Assembly (NCBI GenBank): GCA_026225945.1
Contig: JAMJFZ010001086.1
Coordinates: forward strand, 1-64,000
Origin: Cricetomys ansorgei
Lineage: Eukaryota > Chordata > Mammalia > Rodentia > Nesomyidae
DNA: 64,000 nucleotides
Direction: 5' to 3'
Within the stretch, counting starts at the first letter, position 1, and each line of letters opens with the position of its first letter. A model generated the notes under the pieces. It was not told where the DNA came from, made no database searches, and saw only the letters and a program-made list of their open reading frames with translations. This document shows, piece by piece, positions 32,665 to 43,629 of the stretch. Position numbers and translations under genes: made by a program.

Positions 32665-33090
32665 CGGCTTGGGCGCGTTCTTCGGGCGGGCTAGCGCTCA
32701 GCTGCGGCCCTGGCAGCCTTTCCCGCCCGCGCCCGCGCGCCGCGCACTTTCGGTTTTCCGTCCCCGAAGCCCCTGGGCGGGGGCGAGGAGCCGGGTGGGC
32801 GGCCCGGAGGAGGAGGAGGCCGAGCAGGACGAGGAGGCGGTGCCGCGGGAGCCAGCGAGAGGCCGGGCGGAGCTCGCCTGCGCGGAAGGGCGGCGTCGCC
32901 TCAGCCCCCGCGGCGGCGGCTGGACTGGCGGCTCCCGCGGGCGCGGCTGAGGGGAGGGCGCGGCGGGGGGCGGGCTGACTGCGCCCCGGGCGGCCGCAGG
33001 TCTCGGTCGGCCCCGGAGCCGGGGGGACGCGGCGAGCGGCTCGTGCGTGCCAAGCGCGACATGGCGCGGAAGCCGAGCAGCCCCGGAGGC
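32665..33090 (-). other. Znfx1: Znfx1 noncoding exon 1 (start approximate)
   Basis: A strong donor, AAGCCG|GTGAGT, on the minus strand at 32665/32664 marks its 3' edge. The transcription start is not visible as a TATA site and is placed by position in the CpG island only. Confidence 0.6.
32746..32759 (-). promoter_or_regulatory. IRF-like element in Znfx1 exon 1
   Basis: The minus strand reads ggaaaaccgaaagt, fitting the IRF core AANNGAAA and nearly the ISRE half RAAANNGAAA. Confidence 0.5.
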
Positions 33091-33161
33091 CCAGTGAGCA
33101 CGGGGAGGAGCTAGACGCGGGCTGGACAACCATTAGCGAGCTGGGGCCGGGCAGCTCGGGG

Positions 33162-33174
33162 ACTATATTTCCCA
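33162..33174 (+). promoter_or_regulatory. ZNF143 (Staf)-type motif
   Basis: actatatttccca matches the ACTACANNTCCCA pattern closely; typical of bidirectional CpG promoters. Confidence 0.6.
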
Positions 33175-33219
33175 GGGGGCGTAGCGGCCGCGGCCGGAAG
33201 CGGCGCTCTCTAGACCCAA

Positions 33220-33231
33220 TGCGCAGGCGCA
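33220..33231 (+). promoter_or_regulatory. NRF1 motif
   Basis: tgcgcaggcgca fits the palindromic NRF1 consensus. Confidence 0.65.
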
Positions 33232-33246
33232 CGCGTCGCCTTGGTC

Positions 33247-33255
33247 TATATAAGG
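33247..33255 (+). promoter_or_regulatory. Zfas1 TATA box
   Basis: tatataagg lies about 30 bp upstream of a pyrimidine-rich start (ccctttcgtttctg), the 5'TOP-type start usual for snoRNA host genes. Confidence 0.8.
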
Positions 33256-33481
33256 AAGGTCCGCCGGCCCGCCCGCCCTTTCGTTTCTGAGACGCCCTGC
33301 TTCTACGTTCTGTATGCATTATGGCTCGTCTCTGCGAGAGTCTTTTGCAGACGGTGAGGCCCCTTCTGCCATTTTACAGCAGTCCCTGTCTCTTGGTGTG
33401 GCTTGTCCAGTGCCAGTTGACCTTCGGGGACGAGATTTAGATGGAAAAGACGCCTTCTGGTTGGCCCTGTAAAGCTCTTGT

Positions 33482-33570
33482 CTGGTGTAAATGATGACTT
33501 CACTTTTTTCCCCGTCATATCGACAGTGCTGATCTCTTAAAACTCTTGCCAGTTAGTCCTGATACACCAG
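33482..33570 (+). ncRNA. C/D box snoRNA, SNORD12 family, copy 1
   Basis: Perfect 8-bp terminal stem ctggtgta/tacaccag. Box C is atgatga (33491-33497), box D ctga (33559-33562) and internal D' ctga (33529-33532). The family block ttttttccccgtca is present. SNORD12-type snoRNAs are reported to guide 2'-O-methylation of 28S rRNA. It ends about 68 nt before the next candidate splice acceptor, the usual distance for intronic C/D snoRNAs. Confidence 0.9.
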
Positions 33571-34835
33571 CGCCTAAAGACCCTGATCTGCTTTGTTCTG
33601 ATCGAAGGAAGATGGCGATTGACGCCTTTGTTTTGCAGGTTGGCCTGGGCAAGCGGGTCAGAACGGGGGTTGGAGGTAGAGGAGACCTAACCATTGGACA
33701 TGCGGAAAGATGAAGACGCCTACGATCTTGGACCTCCTAATATCTTAAGGCACGCATTTGTCTTCTAGTCTAATGTGTGAGTCACGTGCTTTGGGGATCT
33801 TTTAGTTGGGTTGTTTTGGAGTCAAATGCAAGATTTAGTGGTAAGATGAATGGTTTTTGCGCAGTGCTGCGGATGGAGCCGGCTAATGCTAAGCACGTGT
33901 CATGCCACTGACCTTATTACCCGTGGGTCCTAGTTAATTGGGTGGATTTTAGAGTGCCTCTTGGCACGCTTTCTATTCCCTTTCATATTGTTCTGCATCT
34001 GTACCTCCACTTCCAGGGAATGCAATGTCTTGCCTAGGGGCTTATTTTTTGGCAACTTAACTCAAGCTGGGAATACCCTTTTCTTATGGGAACCATGATT
34101 GACAGAATGCTCCCATGAGATTGGTCTGTAGGCAAGCCTGTAATTTTCTTGTAGACTGATGGGAGGGCTCAGCCTCGTTGTTGGAGGCATTTCTTTCTGC
34201 CTGTGCGTGACATTTTCTAAAAATTGAGTAAACAACTTAATGTGCCTGTAATTTCAGCCCTGGGGATTCTAAGTTGAAGGCCAATCTGAGCTCTGCTCAA
34301 ATGTTTATTTGCAGCCTAATACATTCTAAATAGTGGTGTGATCGTGGTTATCAACTACTGTATTCTCATGTGAACTGCCAGGTGTAGTGACACAAGCCTT
34401 AAATCACAAGCAAATAGTCTTAAGTTTGAGGCCAGCCAGGGCTGCATTATGGAAATCTAGAGACTGAAGGCTGCTATATGTATCTCAGTGGGACAGCACA
34501 GATAAATTATTTGCTTGTGAGCTGTTTACCAGTCAAACTGGTACACGGTTTAGAGGAGACACGTGCACTTCGGGATAGGGTTTATTGCCTGAGTCAGTGG
34601 GCCACCAAGACCATTGTGCAGGTTTGCATCTTGAGTGTTTAGCACTACTGTGAGGGAGATTCTTAGTAATGTTATGTAAGACCTTTTGCTACATAGCAAT
34701 GCTGAAAGTGTTCTAGACAAGACTAATTGAGATGTTAGCAAATCCCATTCCTCTGACCAGTAATTAGCAAATGAGGAATCCAGCCCTTTTAACTAGGTAC
34801 CTACCTAACACTTGTGCCAGGCCAAGGAGCTTCCT

Positions 34836-34925
34836 GCAGGCATGTGTGATGACTGACCTTTTTTCCCCGTCAGATCGACCATGTTGATCTTTCTCTAATA
34901 AGCCAGTTTTGTCTGACATGCCTGC
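34836..34925 (+). ncRNA. C/D box snoRNA, SNORD12 family, copy 2
   Basis: Perfect 9-bp terminal stem gcaggcatg/catgcctgc, box C gtgatga (34846-34852), box D ctga (34913-34916). Shares ttttttccccgtcagatcga and agccagttttgt with copy 3. Confidence 0.92.
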
Positions 34926-35142
34926 TTGGGCTACATCTGTCTGCTGCCTTGTCCCTTGGTACAGGTAGCTAATGGAGATTATTTTCTGCATTTGTACCAG
35001 GTTTGCTGACACCTAAGACCAGGGCTTTGGATGGAGGGTGAATTTGCCAGTAGGAAAGGATTGGTAAGTGGTTCCCATGTGTCCCCTGCTGGGCATAAAA
35101 TTCCAGTATACAGAATTGTTTCATTTGGTATAAAAGTATGCT

Positions 35143-35227
35143 GATGCAGCTGATGACATGACTTTTTTCCCCATCAGATCGACCCTGTTGATCTCATAAG
35201 CTCATAGCCAGTTTTGTCTGATGCATT
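35143..35227 (+). ncRNA. C/D box snoRNA, SNORD12 family, copy 3
   Basis: Shares ttttttccccatcagatcga and agccagttttgtctga with copy 2. Box D is ctga (35218-35221). Box C reads ctgatga (35150-35156), with C in place of the usual purine at its first base, set by the same 6-nt spacing to the T run. The terminal stem is short (atgca/tgcat). Confidence 0.85.
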
Positions 35228-35856
35228 GGCCCCAGGAATAGTTCTTTATTTGGGCCTGATCTCTTTCATTTATAACATTGGCTTCATCTGTCTACTTTAT
35301 ACTTTCTTCAGGTCTGAGGGAGCCATGGGTGCCATGTTGATCTGATCTTCATTTCAGTGTCCTGAAGCAGGTAAGATTCTACTTGGTGTGGATGGTTCTA
35401 AGGGCTCTTGGCAGCTTTGTTGGTGCAATTAAGGTTCCCAGTGGAGTTTCTTCCCTTGGGACTTTTCAAATGCCAGAGATTCATTCAATCATTTGAGAAA
35501 TTTCTCCATGGTGGGTGGGTGAAATGGAAAGAGGGCAGGAATAATGTACCATTAGAAGTTTCCAAACACTCTGTCCTGGTACCTGATCATAATGGGCCAA
35601 AGACTGAATTTCAACCCGATGCAGTTCATGCCAAAGACTATCAACCTTTTGTTTTCTATTTAGGCACTTCTGGATTACAGACAGTAAAGATTGGCCCTGT
35701 TTCCATGCTGACCCAGTCCTGTCCCACTTGGCCCATGGGCTGTGCAGAATCCACAGGAGGCTTGGTTTTGTTAATTTTTTTCTTCTAGGCTGGGGGGTGG
35801 TATAGCATGCATGGCTACTGGAAATTGTTGATAGTGCTAATGTTTTACATTGTAGA

Positions 35857-35888
35857 AATAAAGTAGATATAAATAATGTAGAAATAAA
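35857..35888 (+). terminator. Zfas1: Zfas1 poly(A) signals (two AATAAA)
   Basis: AATAAA at 35857-35862 and 35883-35888 in gtagaaataaag duplicates. Confidence 0.75.
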
Positions 35889-35909
35889 GTCTGACCAGGT
35901 ATCTTTCTA

Positions 35910-37390
35910 TTTATTTGCTGTACTGGGGTTTCTGGGTAGGGCCCGCGGCTGCATCTGGTGAATGGATCTGGGGCCCTCCTTAAATGGGTCAGTTAGGCAG
36001 ATGTTTTAATGGGACTGAAGTTGGCTAGCCCTTTATTTTGGTCCTAAACCCATTGTCCCTTTGGGTCTGTTACCCACCTATGAATGCATGCATGTGTAGG
36101 CTCTTGCCACTAAATATATTTGGCAAAACATGCCAAATATTTGAATAGGAAGGACATTTTTAATGGCAGGGCACTGTTGAGCTCCTGTGTAGAGCTTGTT
36201 AGCACCTCCCACTTGCACAAGTAAGGAAATAACCCAGAGTTGATTTTCTACCAGCTTACCATCCTATTTTGATTCACAAAGCATTTTTCCTCCAACTTGG
36301 GGCCTTCGGAGCGTTTCTCCTGTGATTAACTTAAATTGTCAGCAGGGTCTGCAAACACTTGGAAGTATGATGAGTGGTTGTCATGATTGGACATTGGCTT
36401 AGCCAGGTGGGGAGACACCTTGAACTGTTTCAAGTTCAGGCTTCCTTGACTTCACCTTGGACCTCATGGTGAACTTAAAAACTCTAGCAGCAGATCTATA
36501 GGTCTGTCCCCTGTGGTTTCTAGGGTCCTCCCTGGGTGAACATGGTAGATACTCAGGAAACCAGTTTCCTTGAAACTGGGGTCTGCAGGAAATTGCATTC
36601 AGGGTACCAGATCCAGGATCTCCCATGTGCTCAGCCCTAGAGCTCTGTATAGCCCAGGGTGACCTCTGACATGCGTGTGAAGGTCAAAAGGTAACTTGGG
36701 TTGATGGATTCCAGTGATCATGATTAGGCTTGTGTTGTAGAGCTGCTGGCTGAGCCTGTTCTGCATGTACGTATGTGTACTACTTGGGTTGTCTGGTGTC
36801 CATGCTGGCCTCAAACCTACAGAGATCTACCTGCCTCTACCTCCTGAGTACTGGCATTAATTTTACTTGCCATCCTGGACTAAGAAAAACTTAACAGTGT
36901 GCTTTAAACAAATGGTGTTTTATGGGAAGAATCTGAAAGCTGCTTCACTGGGAAGGGCTGAGTGAGTGTGGATGGTTTTGTATAACCTCTGAAGCAGCAG
37001 CCAGGGCAGTCTTTACTTGGTATGTGGGCCTGGGGTTTTACAGATCCAGCTTCAGCCTTTGGGTTATTACAGGGTCTCTTACCTACCAGGCTCCACGCCA
37101 ATGCCCAGCACCTGTTCTGTGACTTGTTCCCCATCTCTGCTGTAGCAAGGAGGGGACCTCATCCCATTTTTACAGGAAACATTGCAGTCAGCAAACAGCT
37201 CTGCTGTGTCCTTTTTCCTCTTTTCCTCTTCCTCTTCTCAGGAGGATAGCACAGACCTCTAGGACTTCAGAGGGAGTGAGAGGATCAAGTACAAGGCAGC
37301 CCCAGGCTCTGCCCACCCTAGGCTGCTCTGGGGTTCAATCGCCCCCTTATTTTTTTGTGTTTTTCAAGACAATGTAGTCCTGGCTGTCCT
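35910..37390. other. Intergenic, no gene recognised
   Basis: About 1.5 kb right of Zfas1 with no recognised element, apart from faint SINE-like words near 36780-36860. Confidence 0.5.
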
Positions 37391-37404
37391 GGAACTCAAC
37401 TCTA

Positions 37405-37582
37405 GATTTTTAAAAAATATTTAGTTATGAGTATGCCTGTGTGTGAATGAAATTGCCCATGGTTGCTGTCAGATGCCCTAGAGCTGAAGTTACAGGTGGT
37501 TGTGAGCCACCAGAGTGGATGCTGGGAATAGAACAGTTCTGCAGGAGTGCACACTCTTAACTGCTGAGCCATCTTCATGGCC
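37405..37582 (-). repeat. B3/B2 SINE, reverse orientation
   Basis: tggatgctgggaatagaaca and ctgctgagccatcttcatgg, the reverse of the B2/B3 head. Confidence 0.75.
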
Positions 37583-38256
37583 CCCACACCTGGGGCTCTG
37601 GTCATGGCTCCCTGTGTGGCCCCAGGGGTCCTTCCAGATCCAAGCTTTGAACTGGCCTTTGTGTCATTCTGCAGTTCTCTTCTGCTGGAGCCATTCTGTT
37701 TAGTTGGCCTTGACTGGTATGCAGGCAGGGTTAGGATTGAATCCCGGATGCCAAAATTGCTTCTGCTGCCACCTCCTGGGGCAGCTTGCTTGTTGCTTCT
37801 GTCTAGCTTCAGTCTCCATCCTTTTGGGACCTTGGTCTCCTGATTTCATGCAGTGAGTGTTAGCAAATGATTGAAGGGGATTTTCCTAACAAGCCCTATG
37901 GACAAAGCACTCAGCAGAGCCAGAGGCACCATGAGCAGGCACACGCTTCATGCCCGTGGAAGAGACTGGTGCTAGTAGCTTAACAGTAGGCTCACAGCAT
38001 CGACCAGCCCTCTCTTTTTTTGGCTCTTTGGTTTTCCTCCCCCTACCCCTCTAAGTCTTCACTCTACTGGGCCTCTGCACATGCACCATAAGTTGCTGGA
38101 GGAGCTGGCTGGCCGATTGGTAGATTTTGGAGACCAGAGGAAAGTGCTCAGCTGATTTTATGTTAATATATACATATATTACATATAAAATGCATGAGTT
38201 TTTATTTTTATCTATTTTGTATGTAATATATAATATAAAATATCCTGTGTCCAAAT

Positions 38257-38258
<2 letters not shown>

Positions 38259-38297
<39 letters not shown>
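38259..38297. repeat. (TC)n(CA)n microsatellite
   Basis: tctctctctc followed by about fifteen CA units. Confidence 0.95.
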
Positions 38298-38301
<4 letters not shown>

Positions 38302-38309
38302 TACATATT

Positions 38310-38445
38310 GGTATTTGGGTTTCTCTGTATCCTTGGCTGACCTGTAACTCTGTAGACCAGGCTGGCCCCTAACTCAGATCTGCCTGCTTCTGCCTCCTGG
38401 GTGATGGGATTAAAGGTGTGTGCCACCACTACACCTGGCTGATAC
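38310..38445 (-). repeat. B1 SINE, reverse orientation
   Basis: gggtttctctgtatccttgg to gggattaaaggtgtgtgcca. Confidence 0.88.
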
Positions 38446-38507
38446 TGTATTTCAAGCAAGACCATGTATCTGAGTCAGCTTCCTGGAATGCGTCTTTAAA
38501 TCCCTTC

Positions 38508-38708
38508 ATAAAACTTTTATGTGTACAGGTGTACTGCCTGCATGTGTGTGTACCACATGCAGACAGTGCCCACAGAGGCCAGAAGAGGGCATCATATTCC
38601 CTGGAGCTGAAGTTACAGATAGTTGTAACCACAGAGTTGCTGGAACTCCAGCCCGAACCCTCTGAAAGGGCAGCAGTGATCCTAACCGCTGACCCATCTC
38701 CTCAGCCC
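38508..38708 (-). repeat. B3/B2 SINE, reverse orientation
   Basis: gtgcccacagaggccagaag and gctgacccatctcctcagcc. Confidence 0.85.
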
Positions 38709-39154
38709 CAGGTGACAGGCCCCTAACCCAAGGAGATGCTGAAGACCACATCCCTCCAGAATCACTTCATTGCTTAAATGAGTGGCATTGCATCCTGGGT
38801 CTTTTCCATCAGCATATGGCAATTCAGATAGATCAGAGCTACTGGGAGTGTGTGTAGTAGCAAATCCCTTGGACAGGAGGGTGAATGTGCACCACGGGCT
38901 CACAGAACGGACACTTGCTTTTTTAAAATCAGCTTTCTTTTCCCTTTTTGCTTTTGCTTTCTGAAGGGTTGTGGAGTTCTCAGGAACTGTGGTGATGTTC
39001 TCAGAACACCTGAGTTTAGATCCCAGCACCCATATGAAAGTGAGTGTAGCCTGTGTGAGAGCCCAGTGAGGAGGCTAGGGAGGCAGGTCAGCCAGTGTAG
39101 CCAAATCTGTGAGCTCCAGCTTCAGAAAGAGCAGCTATTCCCCCAAAGAAGATG

Positions 39155-39320
39155 GGGACCAGTGAATTGGCTTGGTGGCTAAAAGCACTTTCTGAGTAAG
39201 CCAGCTAACCTGAGTTCTATTCTGGAGCTCAGGGTAGAAAGGAGAGAATCAACTCCCACTAGTCAACCCCTGACAAACACATCATGTACACGCTAGAACA
39301 CACAGACAGACAGCCACAAT
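39155..39320 (+). repeat. B2/B3-like SINE
   Basis: gtgaattggcttggtggcta, aaaagcactttctgag; decayed head. Confidence 0.55.
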
Positions 39321-39349
39321 TCCAGGGACTCCATTCAAATCTTTCTTCC

Positions 39350-39525
39350 AAGCTGGGTGTGGTGGTACGCACCTTTGATCCCAGCACTCAGGAGAAGGCA
39401 GAGGCAGGCAGATCACTAGTTTGAGGTCAACCCAGTCTGCAAAGCGAATTCCAGGACAGCCTTGGCTGTTACACAGAGAAATCCTGTCTCAGAAAAACAA
39501 AAACCAACCAACCAAAAACCTTCCT
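39350..39525 (+). repeat. B1 SINE
   Basis: agctgggtgtggtggtacgc to agaaatcctgtctcagaaaa. Confidence 0.88.
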
Positions 39526-39571
39526 TTTATATTTTGGGGAAGTCTCTACTTGGGTTTGTTTTTTTCCTTTG

Positions 39572-39712
39572 GTTTTGTTTCTTGAGACAGGGACTTACTA
39601 TGTAGCCTTGGCTATCCTGGAACTCACTCTGTAGACCAGGATTGCCTTTCTCTGCCTCCTGACCTCATAGTGCTGGGACCAAAGGCGCGTGCTACTATGC
39701 CCAGCTTTGTTC
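39572..39712 (-). repeat. B1 SINE, reverse orientation
   Basis: tttcttgagacagggactta to gtgctgggaccaaaggcgcg. Confidence 0.85.
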
Positions 39713-39724
39713 TTGTTTTGAAGT

Positions 39725-39912
39725 GTATTTATTTTTATTTTATGCATATGTTTGAGTGCTTGTACATACGAATGTTCACTATGTGTGCATGCCTGACGCT
39801 GCTGGAGGCCAGAACTGGAGTCACACGCAATCGTGAGCTGCCATGTGGGTGCTGGGAACCAAACCTGAAGAGCAGACGATGCTCTTAACCTCAGCCATCT
39901 CTGCAGTCTCCT
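39725..39912 (-). repeat. B3/B2 SINE, reverse orientation
   Basis: gccatgtgggtgctgggaac and aacctcagccatctctgcag. Confidence 0.85.
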
Positions 39913-40007
39913 TCATTCATATCTTGGCATCTGTCTGCTGATATCTTCTGCAATTACACTTCTCCAGGGAATCTCTTTAATTTGGAGCAGTGCCTTGCTT
40001 TTTTTCT

Positions 40008-40145
40008 TTTTCACAGGGTCTCACTATGTAGTACTGGTAGGCTGGGAACTCACTACTGAGACCAGGCTGGTCTCAGACACAGAGATCTGCCTGCCTCTGC
40101 CTCCCGAGTTCCAGGATTAAATGCGTGCACCACTATACCAGGCCC
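40008..40145 (-). repeat. B1 SINE, reverse orientation
   Basis: cacagggtctcactatgtag to ccaggattaaatgcgtgcac. Confidence 0.8.
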
Positions 40146-41514
40146 AAGACATTTAAAAACAGACATTCCACTTGTTTCATTTGTTTGAGACCTTCTAATT
40201 TCTACCCTATAGGGCTCTGACCCTGCCCACTTTCATTCTCTGCAAGGGAGGGGTGCTGAGCTGGAATGCTAGTATGGCAGAGATAGTGAAACAGCCAGCT
40301 TTACCTTGTGGAGCCAGCCAGACATATGGCAGTAATAGTCTGTGTGTCCACGGGCACCATATGATTGTGGATTTGGTAGTACCCCCAAACAGCTGTGGAA
40401 ATGCCCCTTGAACCAAGCACTCATCTTTTTTTTCCTTTGAGTGTGACTGGCAGCACAGAAAGTCCTGAGGACACTTGATTTCCTCTGAGTTAGACCAAGG
40501 TTTCTTTGTTTTTGTTTCTTTGTTGGTTTTTGTTTTGAGCCATGGTCTCAGGCTGGCCTCCAGCTCACTATGAGACTACGGATGACCTTGAACTTCTGAT
40601 TCCTTGCTTCTACCTCCCAAGTGCTGAGACTGAAGGCCTATGTCATCATAGACCTGGCTTATGTGGTGCTGGAGAACCCAGGGCTTCCTGCCTGCTAGGC
40701 AAGTGCTCTACCAACCAAGCCTTACTTACTCTCATCCTGATGCATTTCTAACACCCTTGGGTGGGGTAGGTGGGTGCGATGCTGTCTGGATAATAAGGGC
40801 CAAACCAGGTTACCTTTGAAGTATGTATGGGGCTGGTGGGAGGTCATTCCTCTGAAAGCTCTTGGTGCTATTGGGACTGTGGGAAGGGTCACAGGGGACT
40901 AACTGAAGTAGGTGATTCCCTCAGCATCCAGAGTACTAAGATTCAGGGCAAGGTTAGGAAAAACAACACAGGTGGCTAACCTGTGTTGAGAAGCTCCATC
41001 TGTTCCCAGCTCCGCAACACACCGAGAGACCTGTGTTTGCCTGAGCCTTGGACCTCCTTCCTGGCCAGATCAGGACCACAGTTAGCCTGTCCCAAAGTCA
41101 CCCTGGAGCCACCTCTGAGCAGCCAGGCATGCATCCAGAAATGTCTACTCCTCTGCCCATGGACGTGATAGAGACAGACCCTCAGCTGCCAGCAGGTTAA
41201 TTACCCAGATGGAAGCTGACAAGGGAGAGTCTGCCCGGGCAGAGATCAACAACTCTATTCCCTTCTCGGCAAGCATCCAGGCCGGCCTGGAGCACAGGCA
41301 CAAGGTATAGGGAAGCCCTTGTTCTGAGCAAGCACACTTGTCATTGCTTCTAGATGAAAAGCCACTCCTGGAGACCCCTGGCTCCAGTCCAGGAGGGGAA
41401 TTTGTTTGGCAGAAAGACCTGGTCAGGTTGCTGACGTGTGACAGGCCTCCTGAGCGTTGCACTGAAACTTGAGGATAGAAAATGTATAAACACATAAGTG
41501 AAACATGCTTGTTG

Positions 41515-41655
41515 GGCTGGGGAGATGGTTCAGTGACTAAGGGCTGCTTTTGGCCAAGCCTGAGTTCAGTCCTCAGGACCCACACGATGGGAGGAGACAT
41601 CAGTCTCCCATAAGTTATCCACATGTGTGCTGTGTCGTTGCTGCCAATAAATAAA
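41515..41655 (+). repeat. B2/B3 SINE fragment
   Basis: gggctggggagatggttcag, then cacacgatgggaggagacat. Confidence 0.75.
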
Positions 41656-41884
41656 TAGTGCAACTTTATAATAGAAAACATTAGACGTTTTAGATCATAT
41701 TTGCCCTCCTTGCCCGTTATCCCATCTGGTCCCTCTGTCACCACTCCCCTTCCTTGTCTAAATAAGCCTGTCTTCTAATTTTGTGTCTTTTAGGTGTGAC
41801 CCAGTGAGTTTCATTAGTCTGTTTACAGGAAGGAATGTGGGCCTCCTGCGAGTGACTACACCACTGAAGGGAATTACTGGTTGT

Positions 41885-42195
41885 GATGGTTAATATTGTC
41901 TAGTTGACAGGATCTAGATTCTCCCAGGAGACATCGGGGCATGCCTTGCAAGGGCTTATCTAGATTAAGTTGACTAGGTGGGAAGACCGGTCCCGTGGGG
42001 TGGGGTCCCAGACTGAGTAGAAAGGACAAAGGGACTTGAGTTTGAGGTGCTGCTGTGACCAGCTGTGATCAGCTGTATCGCACCCCGGTTGCTATGACTC
42101 TTCTGGCCATGGTGGGCTGCTTCCTCGACTGTGAACCAAAATAAACCCTTCAGTTATTTTTGTCGAGTAGTTTGTCATAGCAAAGATACATGTCA
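41885..42195 (+). repeat. Medium-reiterated mammalian interspersed repeat, class not assigned
   Basis: tgtgatggttaatattgtct, tagttgacaggatctagatt and aaccaaaataaacccttcag are phrases I know from a common rodent repeat. I cannot name its class with confidence. Confidence 0.5.
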
Positions 42196-42384
42196 TCAAT
42201 ACACGGTCGTGATAGACGCTTGGAAATAAGACCCCTACCAAGTTGTTGGGAGATACCTTCCCTGCTCTCCGTGTCTCTTTTCTGGTTATCCTCGGCAGCT
42301 GTACGGGCAGTAGCCAGAATGGCCATACTAGGGAGGCCTTAGTAACATACACACTCACTAGCCCTTTTCTCTAGTCCCTCAGAA

Positions 42385-42510
42385 TCATTTCCAGGGAGTC
42401 CCTGATTGGCCTTGTTTGGAGCGCAGGTTCGTTCCTGAGCCAATCACCGAGGCCAGGAAGATTGGGAGCCCTGATTGGTCCGCTCTGGCTGTGGGCGGGG
42501 CTCCTAGACC
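42385..42510. promoter_or_regulatory. CCAAT-box cluster with GC box (promoter-like)
   Basis: attgg or its complement occurs in ctgattggcc (about 42402-42411), gagccaatca (about 42437-42446), agattgggag and ctgattggtc (about 42471-42480), followed by gtgggcgggg (about 42491-42500). This is a dense NF-Y plus SP1 arrangement in an otherwise gene-free region. Confidence 0.5.
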
Positions 42511-42702
42511 AGGCACTGTCGGAGCTGCATAGTAGAACCGGGCGTCTCCTCTCAGTCAACTGTAATAGGCAGAGCCTTCGGAAAACAATTCTTCCAGCAT
42601 CTTGGGCTACTGGGGGGGCACAGAGAGGCTGAGTAGGAGGGGCCAGGCATCCTTGAGCCATCTCTGGAAGAAGCCAGTCTGCGCCGTAGGCTGCCTAATG
42701 TT

Positions 42703-42723
42703 GCGGCCACCAGGGGGCAGCAT
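42703..42723 (+). promoter_or_regulatory. CTCF-type motif
   Basis: ccaccagggggcag at 42707-42720 fits the CTCF core in forward orientation. A weaker look-alike, ccagcaggggcgctg, lies at 42766-42780, same orientation, one base short of the consensus. Confidence 0.65.
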
Positions 42724-42894
42724 CCCCTCGTGGTCACCGCGGTCTTCGCAAGCAAAAGGCTCTTTCCAGCAGGGGCGCTGCTCCTCTCCTTGTTTTCTGG
42801 GACCGTGGTGGGAAGAAGTGAGATGAGGGGCAGATGGGGTTTTATTTCAGATACCTGGGAATGAGAAGCGTCCCCTAAAGGATTTGAAATGTTC

Positions 42895-43000
42895 GTTTTG
42901 AGACAGGGTCTCACGTAGCCTAGGCTAGTTTCAATTCACTAGTTAGGTGAGTCTGGCATTGAACTTCTGATCCTCCTGCCTCTCTATGTTATGTATGTGA
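42895..43000 (-). repeat. B1-like SINE, reverse orientation
   Basis: ttttgagacagggtctcacg followed by decayed reverse B1. Confidence 0.6.
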
Positions 43001-43629
43001 GGCGAGCAATCTAAGCCCACTGCACCTGCACCAGGGAGATTCGCCTCTAATGATTCTCGAGACACTTCTTTTCTACAAATTAGGAACCTTTGCCAAAATG
43101 CAAGGGTGAGCGCGGGTCTTCCAACAGCCCACTTTCCATTGGGTCTGCAGCGGGCCCACCTTTATCAGCTGTATGACTTTGGCTTTTTGGTTCCCTGTAG
43201 ATTGGGGCTGACACCTGCTTTCCCCACTCCATCCGATGAGATGAGTTGTTCAGCAAATCTTACTGAGATGAGTGCTCTCTGGGGGTTGAACACAGAAGCT
43301 AAGAAATAGAGGCTGGGGGATGGCTGTGTTTGTCAAGTACTTGACAAACAGTACTTGCAAGCAGGGACACTTGAGTTTGGGACAAACAGAAGAGGCAGCT
43401 GCCCAAGCCACTCAGTGAGTTCTTGTGCCTAATCGGCACGTCACAGGTCTCCCCTTCAGGTCTTTTGAGATCAGGGCTACTAATTGTGTTATTATTTATA
43501 TCAGCGTGTCTCATGTAACCCAGGCCGACCTCTAAATGGCTATATAGCTGAGTGTGACCTTGTACTCATGACCTGGTCCTTCTGCCTCCGTCTCCTGAGT
43601 CTGGGGTGTGCCACCATGCTCATATTTAA

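Larger units (their letters stand above)
32570..33290. promoter_or_regulatory. CpG-island bidirectional promoter, Znfx1 (-) / Zfas1 (+)
   Basis: Very GC- and CpG-rich, free of SINEs, lying between divergent transcripts. Visible motifs include an IRF-like site (32746-32759), a YY1-like gacatggcgc (33057-33068), a ZNF143-type actatatttccca, an ETS ccggaag (33194-33200), an NRF1 tgcgcaggcgca and the Zfas1 TATA box. Confidence 0.88.
33277..35905 (+). ncRNA. Zfas1: Zfas1, snoRNA host lncRNA
   Basis: Divergent from Znfx1 and carrying three C/D snoRNAs of the SNORD12 family in introns, which is the defining layout of ZFAS1. It starts in a 5'TOP-like tract about 30 bp after a TATA box. Exon 1 ends TTGCAGACG|GTGAGG (33353). 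Candidate later exons, from splice signals set 40-85 nt after each snoRNA, are 33639-33675, 34965-about 35000, 35312-35370 (strong GTAAGA donor), and a terminal exon from 35789 with AATAAA at 35857 and 35883. No long open frame is conserved. Mature RNA probably acts as a lncRNA; ZFAS1 is reported in growth control and ribosome association. Exon edges other than exon 1 and the last are inferred. Confidence 0.88.

Noticed and set aside
32657..33319. 220-codon open frame on the minus strand in the CpG island
   Set aside because: Ala/Arg/Pro/Ser-rich product of GC-rich promoter sequence; low stop-codon density explains it.
35408..35788. 126-codon open frame in Zfas1
   Set aside because: Spans a predicted intron between the 35370 donor and the 35788 acceptor; no conserved protein features.
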